DNA of 64,000 bases from Aspergillus flavus (Eukaryota > Ascomycota > Eurotiomycetes > Eurotiales > Aspergillaceae): assembly GCF_009017415.1 (NCBI RefSeq), contig NC_092405.1, forward strand, positions 4,746,202-4,810,201, read 5' to 3'. Position numbers and translations under genes: made by a program. Below the pieces are notes generated by a model that was given only the letters and a program-made list of their open reading frames with translations, was not told the origin of the DNA and made no database searches. Of the stretch, positions 11,223-23,281 are shown in pieces (within the stretch, counting starts at the first letter, position 1; every line of letters begins with the position of its first letter).

Positions 11223-13536
11223 CTTCGACCAGAAAGTGGAATTGGTTGAATTGACATCAATACCTGTAAGAGAGAAAGCATTTTGAATGTGCAAGTGGGG
11301 TACGATGGTCGGCTCATTCTTCATATACGGAGTCCTAAAGGCTAGTCAGGGTTGGGGTGGGGGAAGTCCCCGCTTATACGAATTGATCAACCCTCTACGA
11401 CGAACGACATCAATGCTAGACGCACACGAGGGGAGGACTCTACAGTGCTCATAGCCTATTCACCGCATGCTGCTATGGAGAAACTTTTCTGCAGAAGCGA
11501 CTATCCCCACTTCCCGCGTCATGATGATCCGTTAACTTCATCCACCCGAACTCCATTGGCTTCATCGTTTTAATTGCGCAGTAGTCGGGTATACTTGCAG
11601 CTGCCTAGCTGACTTTGTTCAACTTCCACACCAGTTGCTTATCACTGATTGATTCTGTCTCGGATGAGGTTAGAATCGGCTTTATCCCTGTCATTTATAT
11701 TGGTAAGTTGTGGTCGAGTTGCTACTGAGGTGGTAAGGCCGGAGGGGAGAAAGAAAAATCCAAAAATCCAAAAATGGAAAATAAAATGATAATAAAATAC
11801 AGGGAACTTCGGAGAACGAGTGGTAAGTTTATAATTGGTCTCCAAGTCCGCTTGAATAGGGTTTGTCTTCGAGGGAAAAGCTATCAAATACACACCTCGG
11901 CTATGATGGAGACCGGGTGTTGCCGTGCCGGAGGTACCACGACCGATGAATAATCATATACATAAATCTAGCAAAAGAAATCCTGCTGAGCATCGTGCAC
12001 AGAAACTAAACCTCCCCTATATTGACCGCTTTGCGACTGATTCATTACCTCTAGATATATCACCACGGTGGCAGTCATGCAGTCGAATATCGAACCTGAG
12101 GCACCCAACCACACTCGATGCCGATTGCGTGGCTTTTCAAATACCCCTTGGAAAAGCTCGGACTGGAGTGCTAGGATCTGTCGAGCGGCATCAACACATG
12201 CCTACCGGAAGGCTTGGTGTTGGTATATCTTTCTAAACCATATTTTTGAATAATAGTTTCATTCTCAAATAAGATTGTCCCTGGTGGCGAAATACAAAAG
12301 GCATGAGGTAATTGATCTTTCATCCTTTCCAATTGCTGGTTCAGTTCGAGTGTTCTCTTGGGGTCGAAGGTGAATCCTGAGGCTCTTACTAACACAAGGC
12401 TGGCAAAAGCCCTGTAACCATTGCTATTGGCTTTCAGGTAAAGGGAATCGGACAGCTTGCTCCTATCTACTATGCACTTGAGCACTTGAGCACACCCCTT
12501 TCTAAGCTTTTGTAAAGGCTTGTTCGAAGCAACAAGAACCGCAACAGAAGGTCCGCAAGAATATGCGGTTTATCCGCCAAGCGTACCGCACATTTGCCTT
12601 GGTCTCGGGACTCACTTTCATCCATGCTCGATTCTCTGTGCCGGCAGGTGCCTCTTTCGCCAGTGTCCTAGTCTCCGTGATCATCTGAAGCCTGTCACCT
12701 CTTGCCGGAGAAATAGCCCGTCTCCTCCAGTAGGACGAAGTGATCTACATGGCTAGTGGTTTTGTTTGGCTTGCACTGAACTTCCGTGAGCTGGAGCAGA
12801 CCGGGGCGTCGTTTTCATGGTGGAAAGCCATCTGTGGCTTGGCCGGGACGACCTGTGCTTTTGGTCCAGGGGCTGCCTTTGCGTTTGGTTGGGACCGGAG
12901 AGAAGGGATTCTGGACCGGATGTCTTCGTATAATCGTAGCCAGTGAATTCGTCCGAATATGCAGCGGAAAATGCATGGACCTCTATTGGACGCCCTGGTG
13001 CTGATGTCACCCGAGGTCTGGTGACTTATAAATGCTCTAAATACTTCCCTTTCTTTTCTCCTCACCTGTTGTATAACTTAAAGCTTCTCCAGGAGTGCGA
13101 CCGTTGGTCCTTGCCATCCTTGTTTATGATCCAACCGGCGATGGATGTCCTGCCTCCGTCAGATTACCCTCCTGTCCACCCCAGCGAGCATCCTCACATT
13201 CCAACTCGAACCCCACGCGCCACCCTTGAGATATTGCAAGCTCTCTGTATCCGTGATGATCTCCCGAAATCCCGGGAGAATCTGGACTCGCCCCTTTCTT
13301 CGTCGGAGCGCATTGACATATGTGACTTCTATGGGACAATGATCGAAGTCATTAAACGAAACGATGCGCGCATATGTCGAATCGAAGGGAGGTCATCGAT
13401 GCACTGGACAAGGGAACGTAGTTCGTCTCTTCTGTGTTCGTGGTAAGTCTTTCTGTGTACTTGTCTAGGCCTTGGATGACCTGGCCATAAATTCGGAACC
13501 GTTCCCCCCTTCGGCAGAAACCTGCCGCGTCACCGA
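11223..13536. other. Intergenic or decayed, no supported gene
   Basis: About 2.3 kb. Two stretches read somewhat like protein but could not be identified or extended by splicing: minus 12485–12171 (104 codons) and plus 12943–13446 (168 codons, with a proline-rich part and then a polar helical part). They may be gene remnants. No domain is claimed. Confidence 0.4.
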
Positions 13537-14655
13537 CTACCCAGGATAATGATTCACAGCATTAGGGCCAAGAGAATCACCCTGGGGTAAAAAGCATAGG
13601 CGGCATAATCCACATCGAGTAACGGTGGTCGGACACGTATAGGTTCTTAGAATGCTACGTATTATTCTCGGGGCCCATAAGCTTGACCATGTCGAGACTT
13701 CGACCGTATATATCCGAGAATGTTTGGTCTGGTAACGTCTGCATCTATGCCAAAACCATCCAAACGTGCATTCGTTCCTCACTCTGTGGCTCATAGAAGG
13801 TCTTCTTTCAGATCTCGACTGTGTCCCTTTCAACCCAGGGGTCAGTACCACGTCATGGAAGTCAGTGATGAGAATTCGTCGTAATTGTGGATTCCCATAG
13901 TAGATTTCTATCACGGAGGTCGCGATGCACCACCCAGAGGGGGCGGATCCTTTCCTTGGACCGTTGAAGCTGCCCACCCAGTTTCCTTGGAAGCCCAATT
14001 CACCTATGCTATCGTTGCTCCGGGCCGTGAATGGCCTTTGTCGAATCTCGTCTGTGCCGTGGATGAAATAAGCTACGACCATGTTGACGGCCCCAAGGAA
14101 TCCTGGTACAGCAAATTTGTGATCTTTTCAAGAGGTACAATGTACTCCAACTCATTAAAGATGTCCTTCCAACTCCAGCCAGTTATACCATCTCCGATCG
14201 CCGTATAGCCATAACGAGCACAAGCAATCTTGCCTGGGCCCCCATATTGCTCACAAACACCAAATGGTATGGGACAACGAGCAAGGCCCTTATCATGAAC
14301 CAGACACCATTACCAACTCGAAGTCGCCGCGAAACTTCAGGTATCTTGTATAATTCTGAAGTAATATCGCGTACATGGTTTTCCACAGCGAATTTCATGG
14401 CTTCCCAAGTCTTGTTCACTGGAGCCTCAGAGGACTGTTTAGTAGATCAGAGAGGCCCTCAATGCGCGCGACCGTGGGGATAATCGAAGTGGGTTCTCCT
14501 TCAACATTCATAAACCCGTACTGGTTCTTTTTTTCCTTGAGGTCTCCACAGTGCAGAGGCATTGAGCCAACGAGAGTCTTAACCGAGCCGGTGGATTCTT
14601 TTTCTCCGGAGCCTCGGCTGTCGTACGCAATGCGAGTATTAGATAACGTGGGCAA
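13537..14655 (-). pseudogene. Broken gene of unknown family
   Basis: Protein-like sequence continues through three reading frames on the minus strand. The first frame (14655–about 14425) reads up to IEGLSDLL. A one-base shift then gives EAPVNKTWEAMKF and continues to about 14250 (VPYHLVFVSNM). A second shift continues as KIACARYGYTAIGDGITGW, then hits a stop near 14085. Downstream codons remain protein-like in yet another frame (NWVGSFNGPRKG to ITDFHDVVLTPG). No splice sites with matching phase explain the changes, so this looks like a gene with at least two indels. No clear start codon is present at the 5' end. The family is not recognised. It lies just upstream of and divergent from the amidase. 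Confidence 0.45.
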
Positions 14656-14808
14656 ATCCCATGTTCTTCAAGTCCCCTGTCAATCAGTTACATCGTTTAT
14701 GGTTCAAGCTTTGCACTCATCCAGTGTCAGATACACACCGAACGTGCAAGCGAAGAAGTTCGTAGACTCACCACATCTCTCCAATCAAACCGGACCGTTG
14801 CAGTGAGA

Positions 14809-16732
14809 ATGGGCTCCAACGAAGAATCCAGTTGGCAGCAACGGGTCGAGCAGAAACGACAGCGGTGCGCCAACAAAATCCCAGCCGAATGGCGTATGCC
14901 AGACGAAGTAATCGCTTCCCTGCACACTCCTCTAGCAGACCACAGAAATGATTTGATCCGGAATGACATTATCCGCAAATCTGGCATCATGACCAAGCAC
15001 GAGTTGCAGATCACAGAAGATTACACGGTTCGAGAATTGTTGGCGGCATTGGCGAACGGGAGTCTAAGCTCGGTGGAAGTTACTGTGGCATACTGCAAGC
15101 GGGCTGCCATCGCACAGCAACTCGTATATCCCTCATTTCTTGGTTTCTCATGTCTGAAGCGCTAACCATTATAGGTTTCTTGTCTGACGGAGACAATGTT
15201 TGCAGAGGCCCTTGAGCGAGCCCAATATCTCGACCAACTCCGCTCCCAAGGACAAGTTGTCGGTCCCCTTCATGGTCTGCCCGTGAGTATCAAGGACAGC
15301 TTTCACTATAAAGGGACAGAAGCTACCATCGGCATGGTTTCTTTCCTTGATGAGGTGTCTACCGGGAATTCACCGCTCGTGGATATTCTCTTGAAGCTGG
15401 GGGCGATCATCTATGTGAAGACTAATGTGCCCCAGACGATGATGGTGAGATTGCTTAATCCAATGATCGTATCAATCGTATCAAAGCTCAGACCTTTAGG
15501 CACTTGATTCGCATAATAACGTCTTCGGACGTACCTTAAACCCGTGGAATACTACTCTGACTCCCGGGGGATCGAGTGGTGGCGAGGGTGCTTTAATTGC
15601 GCTACGAGGATCACCTCTGGGAGTAGGGACTGACGTGGGCGGTAGGTCCAATGCATCGAATGTGTCGCTTTCTTTGGCTGACAGACTTTCAGGTTCTATT
15701 CGCGTCCCTGCCCTTTGTTGCGGAACTTATGGCTTCCGACCCAGTGCGTCCAGAGTCCCTAACGCAGGCACTCGCGCCTGCTCAACTAGCGGAATGCGAT
15801 TCATTCTCTCTTGTGCTGGGCCTTTGTCCACGGACCTTGACGGGCTCGAAGTTTTTTTCAGCTCGGTGTTCGATATCCAGCCGAGTCTTTACGACTCCAC
15901 GGTCATTGATGTGCCCTGGCGTAATGTCACGGTGAAGCCGAAGTTGAGAATTGGTCTTGTTCCGGAGCATCCAGTCTTTCCATTGCATCCCCCAATCAAA
16001 CGGATCCTGGCAGAAGCCGTACAGCGTCTGGAGGAACAAGGTCATGAGATTATTCGCCTCACCAACGAAGAGTGCCGAATCAGGGAACTTAATGAAGTAG
16101 CTTTGGGTATCTTCGGGCTAGACCAGGGCGCTCTCAGTCATGTCATCTCCGCCGGCGAGCCTGTGGTGCCCGCACTACAGCACATTGGCGCTCAGATTGC
16201 AAAGGTGAAACAGTTCCATAAACCATCCCTACCCGATATGAGCTCGATGGACCGTTTAGCCAAGTTAGCCGCTCTGAACACTTGTCGCGCGGAACTCAAA
16301 GAGGAATACCGAGAGATGTGGAAACAACATAATTTGGATCTTTGTCTTGCGCCGCCGGCACAAAACACAGCGGTCGCCCATGACGCCTTTGGTCCTGCGC
16401 CATACACCATTTTCTTGAACTGCCTTGATGTATGCCGTCTTCACTCTGTTTGGGGTTTCCCAGCTGACATATCATTAGTACCCGGCATGTGTCATTCCAT
16501 TCGGGCAAGTCAACGAGTTGGATGCTACAGACACCTTCCAGGTTGGCGAAGATCAAATTGCACCAGAATGTGGGTATACGAGCGATTGATTCTGGCAGCA
16601 TGACTAACGTCTATAGATGACTATAAATCGGTCGAAGGGGCCCCGTGCGGGATTCAGCTTTTCACCACCACAATGCGCGACGAGGAGTGTCTACAGATGT
16701 CAAAGCTAATCGACCTGTGTCTAAGGGGGTAA
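14809..16732 (+). CDS. Amidase-signature hydrolase
   Basis: Six exons (14809–15123, 15175–15444, 15500–15641, 15693–16429, 16479–16569, 16617–16732) with introns of 47–55 nt encode 556 aa, the normal size for fungal amidases. The complete Ser–cisSer–Lys machinery is present: Lys145 in PVSIKDS, Ser220 in GGSSGGEGAL and Ser244 in DVGGSIR. The spacing (75 and 24 residues) is the same as in fatty-acid amide hydrolase. The enzyme should hydrolyse a carboxamide to acid and ammonia; the substrate is unknown. The start is the ATG at 14809, the first in frame. There is no signal peptide, so it is likely cytosolic. The remnant gene upstream is divergent and shares the short promoter region. Confidence 0.92.
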
Positions 16733-17229
16733 ATCGAAAGTAGGACAATGTGGCGATGGTTTTATATGCTCGGAGTTTACAAGATAAAGACGCCAGGATA
16801 ATTAGGTATCCTACTACTATCAGCCTATCTCACGGGGAATTAACACTATTTAATTCTATATGACTCTAGTCTTGGACTTCCAATCCTTGTAAGCTTAGTA
16901 TACCCCAGTACTAGCATGCCATCGTAACTCCCTTCAAGGAAGTATGGTGATTCTCTAGCAATATATATTTATGTCCGGTCCTTGCTAATACATACCGCGA
17001 AGCATAATATAAAGACAACAACCAAGATGCGCAGTGATTAGAGACATTTCAACATTTTCTTTATCTTTGAACCATGGGAACAATATAGAAACCATATTGT
17101 GCCAGCCTATGTACTCAGTAATACACAAGTCGTAGTGGTAGACACGTGCCAAGCCGGAATTCCTCAACTCCAACACCATCTCCAGGTTCTCCACCGTCTC
17201 TGAATCTACATCTCCACATCTACGCCAAC
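16733..17229. other. Amidase 3' flank and regulator promoter
   Basis: About 500 bases, AT-rich for this block, with no gene. It holds the 3' end of the amidase transcript and, presumably, the promoter of the Zn2Cys6 regulator. Confidence 0.5.
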
Positions 17230-18681
17230 ATGCGCCCATCTACTTGTGATCGATGCCACGCCGACAGGTCCCGCTGTCTTGCAGGACTAGGAGAGATATG
17301 CTACCGCTGCTATCGTTTGCATTACACATGTACCTACTCCCGGCGACGCCAGCGCCCAGGGCGAAAGCCACGCATTGCCTCGGTCGCAGCATCAGCATCA
17401 GCATCAACACAGGATCGCAGTGGCATATCTCCCACTTCAGACATCTATTTTGACTTCTCTGTTCAACCCGCACATGAGCTTGAGAATCAAGAGTCGCTGT
17501 CAACGAATGCACCAAAAATCGAGCTTCTGCGTTTGCTACGCCGCGAAAGTTTAGTGTCACGCGCGTGCGAGTATACGTCGGTCGAGGTCTGCAAGTTCTT
17601 CTTACTCGGAGAGTCGTTAAGTCGTGAGATGAGCTAGATGATTTGCGCCCGCATCAGGGAGGCTCCAATGCTACTGCTTGATCCTTATGCGGCTGTAACC
17701 CGCGTCCTGCGCTCTACCGCAAACCGGCCAGTCTGTAGTGACAGTGACTGGTCAAGCTGTGCATCTGCATTGTAGGCGCTGCGTAATGCCCAAATTACGA
17801 ACCCTGAGCATGCGGGGAACCTTTTATCCTTGGGATTAAGTCTGGTGAGATTCCATCGTCTAATCTCTGGGTTTTCGGCGAGCACGATTTGCCGATTCAC
17901 CCTCTCATTGATACGCCCGCTCTATTATTACGAACAGTTACAGGAGTCGGACATGAGGGAATTGCTCTGTCTGGTCTTCCTCGACATCACCGAGTCTCTT
18001 TTTCGAGCTAGGATTCCTATCATCGAGTATCGTGTGCGTGATCCGTACCTCATAAACCACCATGCGGGCCTGTGTGGATCGCCCCTACCCATTCTCTATC
18101 GTGTTTGCCTTCTTGGGGCCGCCATCAGGAAAGGCTCCCAACACCCTGTCTCTCACAATTGCTTCGATATACTTCGTGAGGAGATTGTCGCATTTGCCCC
18201 CAGTGTGTCAGCTGCGACGGCTGGGCGCTTTTCGGAGGAGGAGATGCTGCTCCTCCTTACACAGGCTAATCTGCATCGCAATGCGGCCCTTCTTATCTTG
18301 CATCGGCTGCGATTCCCTTTTGGAGACCAGGATGATGATGCCGAGTTTCTTTCTCAAACAATTATCAGGGAGATGCAATATTGTCTAGCGATGACCAAGC
18401 ATTATCCCCCAAATATATCATTGGTCCTGCCCGTTGCTGGAGCTGAGGTCCAGGACTCTGTGGGCCGGGAAAACATCCTCTCGTCGCTGCAGAGGTATCA
18501 ATGGCTCAAGCTTCTACCCTTTCGTGGCAAAATCTCCGGTTATTCCTCACTCGTGTCTGGACCAGCCGGGACGAGGGGACTACACGATATCTGTTCGATC
18601 TGTTCGATGAGGATGATAACCTCAGTATCCCTCTGTGATTGCCGAGATAGTGATGTATCAAAAACGTATCGGTATGTATAG
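17230..18681 (+). CDS. Zn2Cys6 transcription factor
   Basis: The first ATG of the zinc cluster (17230) gives MRPSTCDRCHADRSRC, and the cluster closes as CYRCYRLHYTC (spacing C-x2-C-x6-C-x7-C-x2-C-x6-C). The basic stretch RRRQRPGRKPR follows. Uninterrupted reading meets TAG at 17635 and TAG at 17773. Both can be removed by in-frame short introns: 17587–17637 (51 nt, GTCTGC…CTAG) and 17731–17775 (45 nt, GTCTGT…GTAG). That gives 451 aa. The weak donors leave open that these are true nonsense mutations. The C-terminal ~300 residues are helical, with a pattern (CFDILREEIVAF, LLLTQANLHRNAALLILHRL) typical of the fungal middle-homology regulator domain. It sits between amidase and MFS genes and may control the local block. 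Confidence 0.6.
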
Positions 18682-18905
18682 ACTCCCCGAAAAGGGTGTA
18701 TCTTACCAATGCACCGGCTGGTTCCGACCAGCTATTGGTGTGTGCTAGCCGAGCCGATCGTAACGACACGTATCCCTGCCTTAACTTCACTCTCGCTCTA
18801 CCGAGAAAAGGAAGATTGATAGCGCTGCGACAAGCATAAAGCTTCGAGTAAGCCCGCATCCCACTTCCAGGATGTGTACAGTTGTCGATTTTTATCTTGC
18901 TCACA

Positions 18906-20728
18906 ATGTCCAATTCAGATCCCAATGATGTGTTTCCTCCGGGAACAACCAAGCTTGAAGAACGTATGTTACCCTTGGGTGTCGCAAGCACTAGGAGGTG
19001 AAGAGTCCCACACTCACTATTTCAGGGCAAGGCGTCGAGTCGGAATTCAAGCTGAGTCCCACTCCCTCTGATGATCCCGACGACCCTTTGGTACGGAAAC
19101 CCACTTCCCCATGCTTCTGCAGCTAACGAAAAGTGCAGAACTGGTCCCCTTTAAGGAAGGCCGTTAACTTTGGGCTCACCTGCTCGTATGTCCTCTTCAC
19201 CTTTGTGCTGGTGGACATCAATAGCTTGGCCTATCGGGGCTACATGTCAGAGCTGGGTTTGACCTACGCGACCTTCAACCAGGCGAGTGGGTCGAACTTC
19301 GCCGGACTCGCGATCGGATGCCTCTTATTTATCCCCTGCGTTCAAAAGTTTTGGCCGTCGCCCTATTTACTTGCTCAGTGCGATTGTGCAGTTGGCATGT
19401 GCTATCTGGTGGGCAAACTTTCACAAGGCTGGAGAACTCATTGGTGTCAGTCTGCTGGCTGGGCTTGCTGGCTCTATCAGCGAGGCCGTGGTGATGATCA
19501 CCATTGTGGACCTCTTCTTTGTCCATCAACATGCGCGTATGAATGGCATCTTTCTGTTTATGCAGAGCCTAGGGTCCACGGGGGGCCCGATCGCGGCTGG
19601 CTATATCGTCGTCTCAATGGGCTGGCGATGGATGTGGTGGATGATCGCCATCTTCCTCGGCGTCAACTTGATCCTGGTCCTGTTCTTCTTTGAGGAGCCA
19701 AAATACATCCCCCTTGTAGTCGGCCATTCTGGGCGCTCCGGTCTTGATCCAGAAAGCGCAATAAAAAACGACGATGGCCAGAAGATTGCGACACCATCGA
19801 CTCTCCGAGTAGCTACTCGTTCGACGGTCGATGCCGGTCACAGTCGCAAGACCGTTCGGCAACGCCTGGCATTCGTCACCAAGACGGATATGCCAATCGT
19901 CCAGCACTTCTATCAGCCGCTGCTGATTCTCTTCTCATTCCCCGCTGTAGCCTACATGGCCATCACATACGGCACGATTCTTGCCTGGTTTTGGCCAATG
20001 CTTCATCCGGCTCTTACTTCCTCTTGGATGAACCCTATGAGTTCAGCGCCTCCGCAATTGGCCTATTCCACCTTGGGGGGTTTCTGGGCACATTCATCGC
20101 GACTCTGACCGTCCCAGCCCAGAATGACTGGTTTATTGTGCGAGCGGCTAAGAAGAACGGAGGAGTCTTCGAGCCAGAGATGCGTCTCTGGATGAGCATT
20201 CCGGGCGCTCTTCTAAACTGCGCCGGTTTGTGGATTTATGGTATTGGATTGGGAAGAGCAAGATCCTTGTCTCCCCGCATACAATTTATCTCCACTGAAG
20301 AAGCTAACAACCGGCATAGGGCATGCACTGGGCGATGCTCGCGGTAGGTCAAGGGATATATGGAGTCGGATATATTACCACAGCCGATGTGGCCCTGACA
20401 TATCTTACTGACTGCTACCCCGACGTGAGTACATCAAGAAGAGATAGTCAAGGGGGCTGTAAAGCTCACACCTGTCTAGATCCTTGGTGATGCGCTGAAT
20501 TCCATTGTGTTCGTCCGCAATGGGTTCGCAATGGTGGTTCGCTTTGCATTCACCCCTTGGGTCACTGGCATGGGAATCCAGAATTCCTTTATTCTGATCA
20601 GCATGCTGGCTCTTCTCACCGTGACCCTGCCCATTCTCTTGATGATTTATGGTAAGAGGGCACGTGCAAGCACGGCTGATAAGTACTGGAAATATGCCGC
20701 ACGACAGCCAGTTCACAGGAAGGCGTGA
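18906..20728 (+). pseudogene. MFS drug/polyamine-type transporter with two homopolymer frameshifts
   Basis: Five exons (18906–18963, 19026–19090, 19139–20257, 20320–20424, 20480–20728) give an HOL1-like MFS protein of about 12 helices. The first membrane part is NWSPLRKAVNFGL followed by a TM helix, and the loop FGRRPIYLLSA is the MFS loop 2–3 signature. Inside exon 3 the frame shifts at a TTTT run at 19349–19352 (one base too many) and shifts back at a TTTT run at 19989–19992 (one too few). The reading between them is in a second frame and net phase is restored. Either the gene is a recent pseudogene or both runs are sequencing errors. The third intron uses a GC donor (GCAAGA) with a clear GCTAAC branch site. 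It probably exported a product of the neighbouring enzymes. Confidence 0.75.
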
Positions 20729-21596
20729 GTAGAGTTGACAACGGGGCTTGTGGCGACTCGTCCTCGTAGATCAGTCATAGTATTACGCAAACGAAATCGA
20801 AGAACTCAATGAAGATGAAGAAGACTCTAATCTACTCTAGTATGGGGGAATCACATTAGTTGCTCTGCGGCACCTGGTCATTATAGTTGGTGGTATATCG
20901 CTTGAATAGACATCTCTGTAAGATTTGGAAGGCCAAAAGGCTTCTAAGCAAATCGAAATGGTGCGCCAAGCCGACATCTCATTTTAGGGCCGATCGCTGG
21001 TTGTGGCTCAGTACGGACGTTGTGGAGGCTGTAACGTGTTCGACAACGAGGTGCACACCCAACTTGGACACCCGTCTCCGTCGCTAGACTCGTTGACTGA
21101 AGTCTGTTCTCTCCGTACTTACTCCGGAGTAGTAGTGAGTCTGCCTTTCAAAGAGGGTCTTGTGATTCCGTCATGAACCGTGGTTTTCTGTCCATTTATG
21201 GAGATAATGCATTACGGTTGGGTATTCTAGAGAAGGAACATACTTCCTAGCTCGATCATTCTTAAATGAGGAATGTAGGAGCAAGGAGTTGTGATCATTC
21301 AATATTGTCAACATCAAAGGTTAGATAGCATAAAGAGATAATCGTCCGGACCCAACACGGTTATCGTACAAATACATATCACTGACTACAAACACCAATT
21401 CCCATAGTAATACAGAAGGCAGATGCTTAGGCCCAATTAAGATAAGGAAAGTTGTTATTTCAATTATAACTTGATATGTACTTCATGAACCCCGAGGCAA
21501 ATCGATACTATCCTCTATTACCGCTATTTTTCATCTCGTAACCATGCATTTCCCGATCATAACAGCCGTTTATACAATGTGGAATCCTTGTGATAT
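20729..21596. other. Convergent intergenic region
   Basis: Nearly 870 bases between the convergent 3' ends of the MFS gene and the GST gene. Only a motif-free 66-codon frame (20887–21087) is seen. It presumably holds both transcript ends. Confidence 0.5.
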
Positions 21597-22442
21597 CTAT
21601 TTCACCTCGGCATAGACCTCTAACGCATCATGTAACCGCCCAAACAGACCGTCATGCCAACTCGACACCTCCTCCCATTCACTTTGTGGGAGGGTCGCGC
21701 GCATCATCCGGAGCCAGCCCCCGACGATCAAGTCTGCATAGCTCGGCCTTGTACCGAGGAGAAAGGGCCCACTCGGGTCCCTTACGAAGAGCTTGGCCAG
21801 ACCACCCAGCATTTCCCGGAATGAATCCATCACCTTCTGTCGCGCCTCGCCCACCAACGCAAAGTCCTCCCAGGACGTCATACCCGCACGTCGGACGAAT
21901 TCTGCCTTACTGGTCTCGGCCGTGGCGGGATCGAAGGGGAAACCTTGCAGCGCCAGCTGGGTATGTGCGGTAAAGGCGGCGTCGACGTTCATATTGAACT
22001 TGGCGTATTCGGGAAATTCATTGTCGCGACACTCCGAGAGCGGTATCAGGATCGTCGGATGCGTGAAGGTGTAGTCGAGTGTTTGAGGGGGGAAAAGGTC
22101 ACCGGCGCCGGAGGTTGGATACGTCTTCTGTAGGTAGACTGCGATATCGAAGGAGTCGCCCACCGACGCATCCGTGGCGGGGTCCTCGATGATCGGCAGG
22201 GTAAAGAAGTCGGTGCCATCGGCAAATTTGCGACACGCTGGTACTTGGAGGCTGCGGCGCACTTTTGCGATATCGGGCAAAGGGACCCAGGAGGTCGAGT
22301 AGGGAACGCCCTTGAAGTTGAGTGCCAGTCGGGCTTTCCAGGGGTTTGGGGCGCAGCAGGTTTTCTCCCGGGGAGGACGCATGGCGATGTCATAGAAAAC
22401 GATCGATTTGGATGAGTTGGACAAGCTGGACAAGCTGGACAT
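21597..22442 (-). CDS. Glutathione S-transferase-like protein (UstS-like)
   Basis: A single exon encodes 281 aa. The N-terminal thioredoxin-like half contains IVFYDIAMRPPREKTCCAPN, then NPWKARLALNFKGVPYST and the cis-Pro segment TLPIIEDPATD. The C-terminal helical half ends with the FLLGTRPSYADLIVGGWLRM motif that marks fungal GSTs of the UstS/GTE-like group. UstS is found in the ustiloxin B cluster of section Flavi aspergilli, and related GSTs occur in anthraquinone clusters (for example gedE of geodin). The protein would bind glutathione in the cytosol and either conjugate or isomerise a reactive intermediate. There is no signal peptide. The start at 22442 is a clean ATG preceding a Ser-rich stretch; a start at MRPP is possible but would lose the first strand. 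Confidence 0.85.
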   Translation of the reverse strand: MSSLSSLSNSSKSIVFYDIAMRPPREKTCCAPNPWKARLALNFKGVPYSTSWVPLPDIAKVRRSLQVPACRKFADGTDFFTLPIIEDPATDASVGDSFDIAVYLQKTYPTSGAGDLFPPQTLDYTFTHPTILIPLSECRDNEFPEYAKFNMNVDAAFTAHTQLALQGFPFDPATAETSKAEFVRRAGMTSWEDFALVGEARQKVMDSFREMLGGLAKLFVRDPSGPFLLGTRPSYADLIVGGWLRMMRATLPQSEWEEVSSWHDGLFGRLHDALEVYAEVK

Positions 22443-23281
22443 GGCGACGATGAGAACACTGTGATCTGAAGGTGTGTCTTCTTCATGCCGTGTTAATGAA
22501 GAGGAACAACCGTGGTATTTATAAAAGAACTCAAAGAAGTAAATGAATGGAATTGAGTTTACTCATGTGGGGCCAATCCCCATGATTCACTTTGACTCAT
22601 GACCGCTCATCCTGACTGGCCAAAGCTCCATCGCGTCTCCACTACCGTCCTCCGGCAGCATGCCTCAGGCTTCGTTCGGCTTCCTCAGGCCTTTGCCTCC
22701 TCAGGCTGTCCGCTGCCTCAGGCTCCATTCTTTCTATGCACATATGTGCCGGCCCAGTCAAGCAGTCAAGTGGACGGTTCAGAACGACAACCTCACGCTA
22801 TTACATTTCTAGAGCCGGGACTAACGAACATTTGCACACTCGGACACTCGGACACTCGGACAGTGAGGCGGACGGACAGGATTCTTCAAGTAGCTCATTG
22901 CAAAAGAGTACAACCGCCATCCTCAAACTAGGTAGAGCAACACATCACCCCATCTCATGTGCACACCACACAGATGCCGAAAGATTCTTACATATTTAAA
23001 TACATCAGCTGGATTCCAGGTTGACTACTCCAGCATTCAATATATATTGCTTCGCACAAAGAGTTTTGTTTCCGGCTGAGAGAACCTCTGCCTCACGGAC
23101 TCCGTCCTTGCATTCTGGGTATTTGGATCCAGTGTACCCTTCTTTTGCTCTTGCTACATTGACCGGGTATGGCCAACACTGTTGAATAGCTTCCCAAAGC
23201 CTAATAATCACCCGTTAGCCGACTTTAAAAGTAAAATTCGCGTGGGCAACAGGCCTGGACATACTCTATAGCCTTTATGGG
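22443..23281. other. GST promoter region and intergenic DNA
   Basis: No gene is seen. A short direct repeat (CACTCGGA units, about 22838–22864) and CTCAGGC-rich stretches near 22660–22720 are present. The GST promoter lies at its left end. Confidence 0.45.

Noticed and set aside
12943..13446. 168-codon plus-strand frame as a gene
   Set aside because: No motif, no homology recognised, and no splice continuation with consistent phase; left as possible remnant only.
20258..20319. Lost splice donor (GT to GG) in the MFS gene
   Set aside because: A GC donor three codon positions further (GCAAGA) restores exact phase and the MFS motif, so the intron is a GC–AG type and not a mutation.
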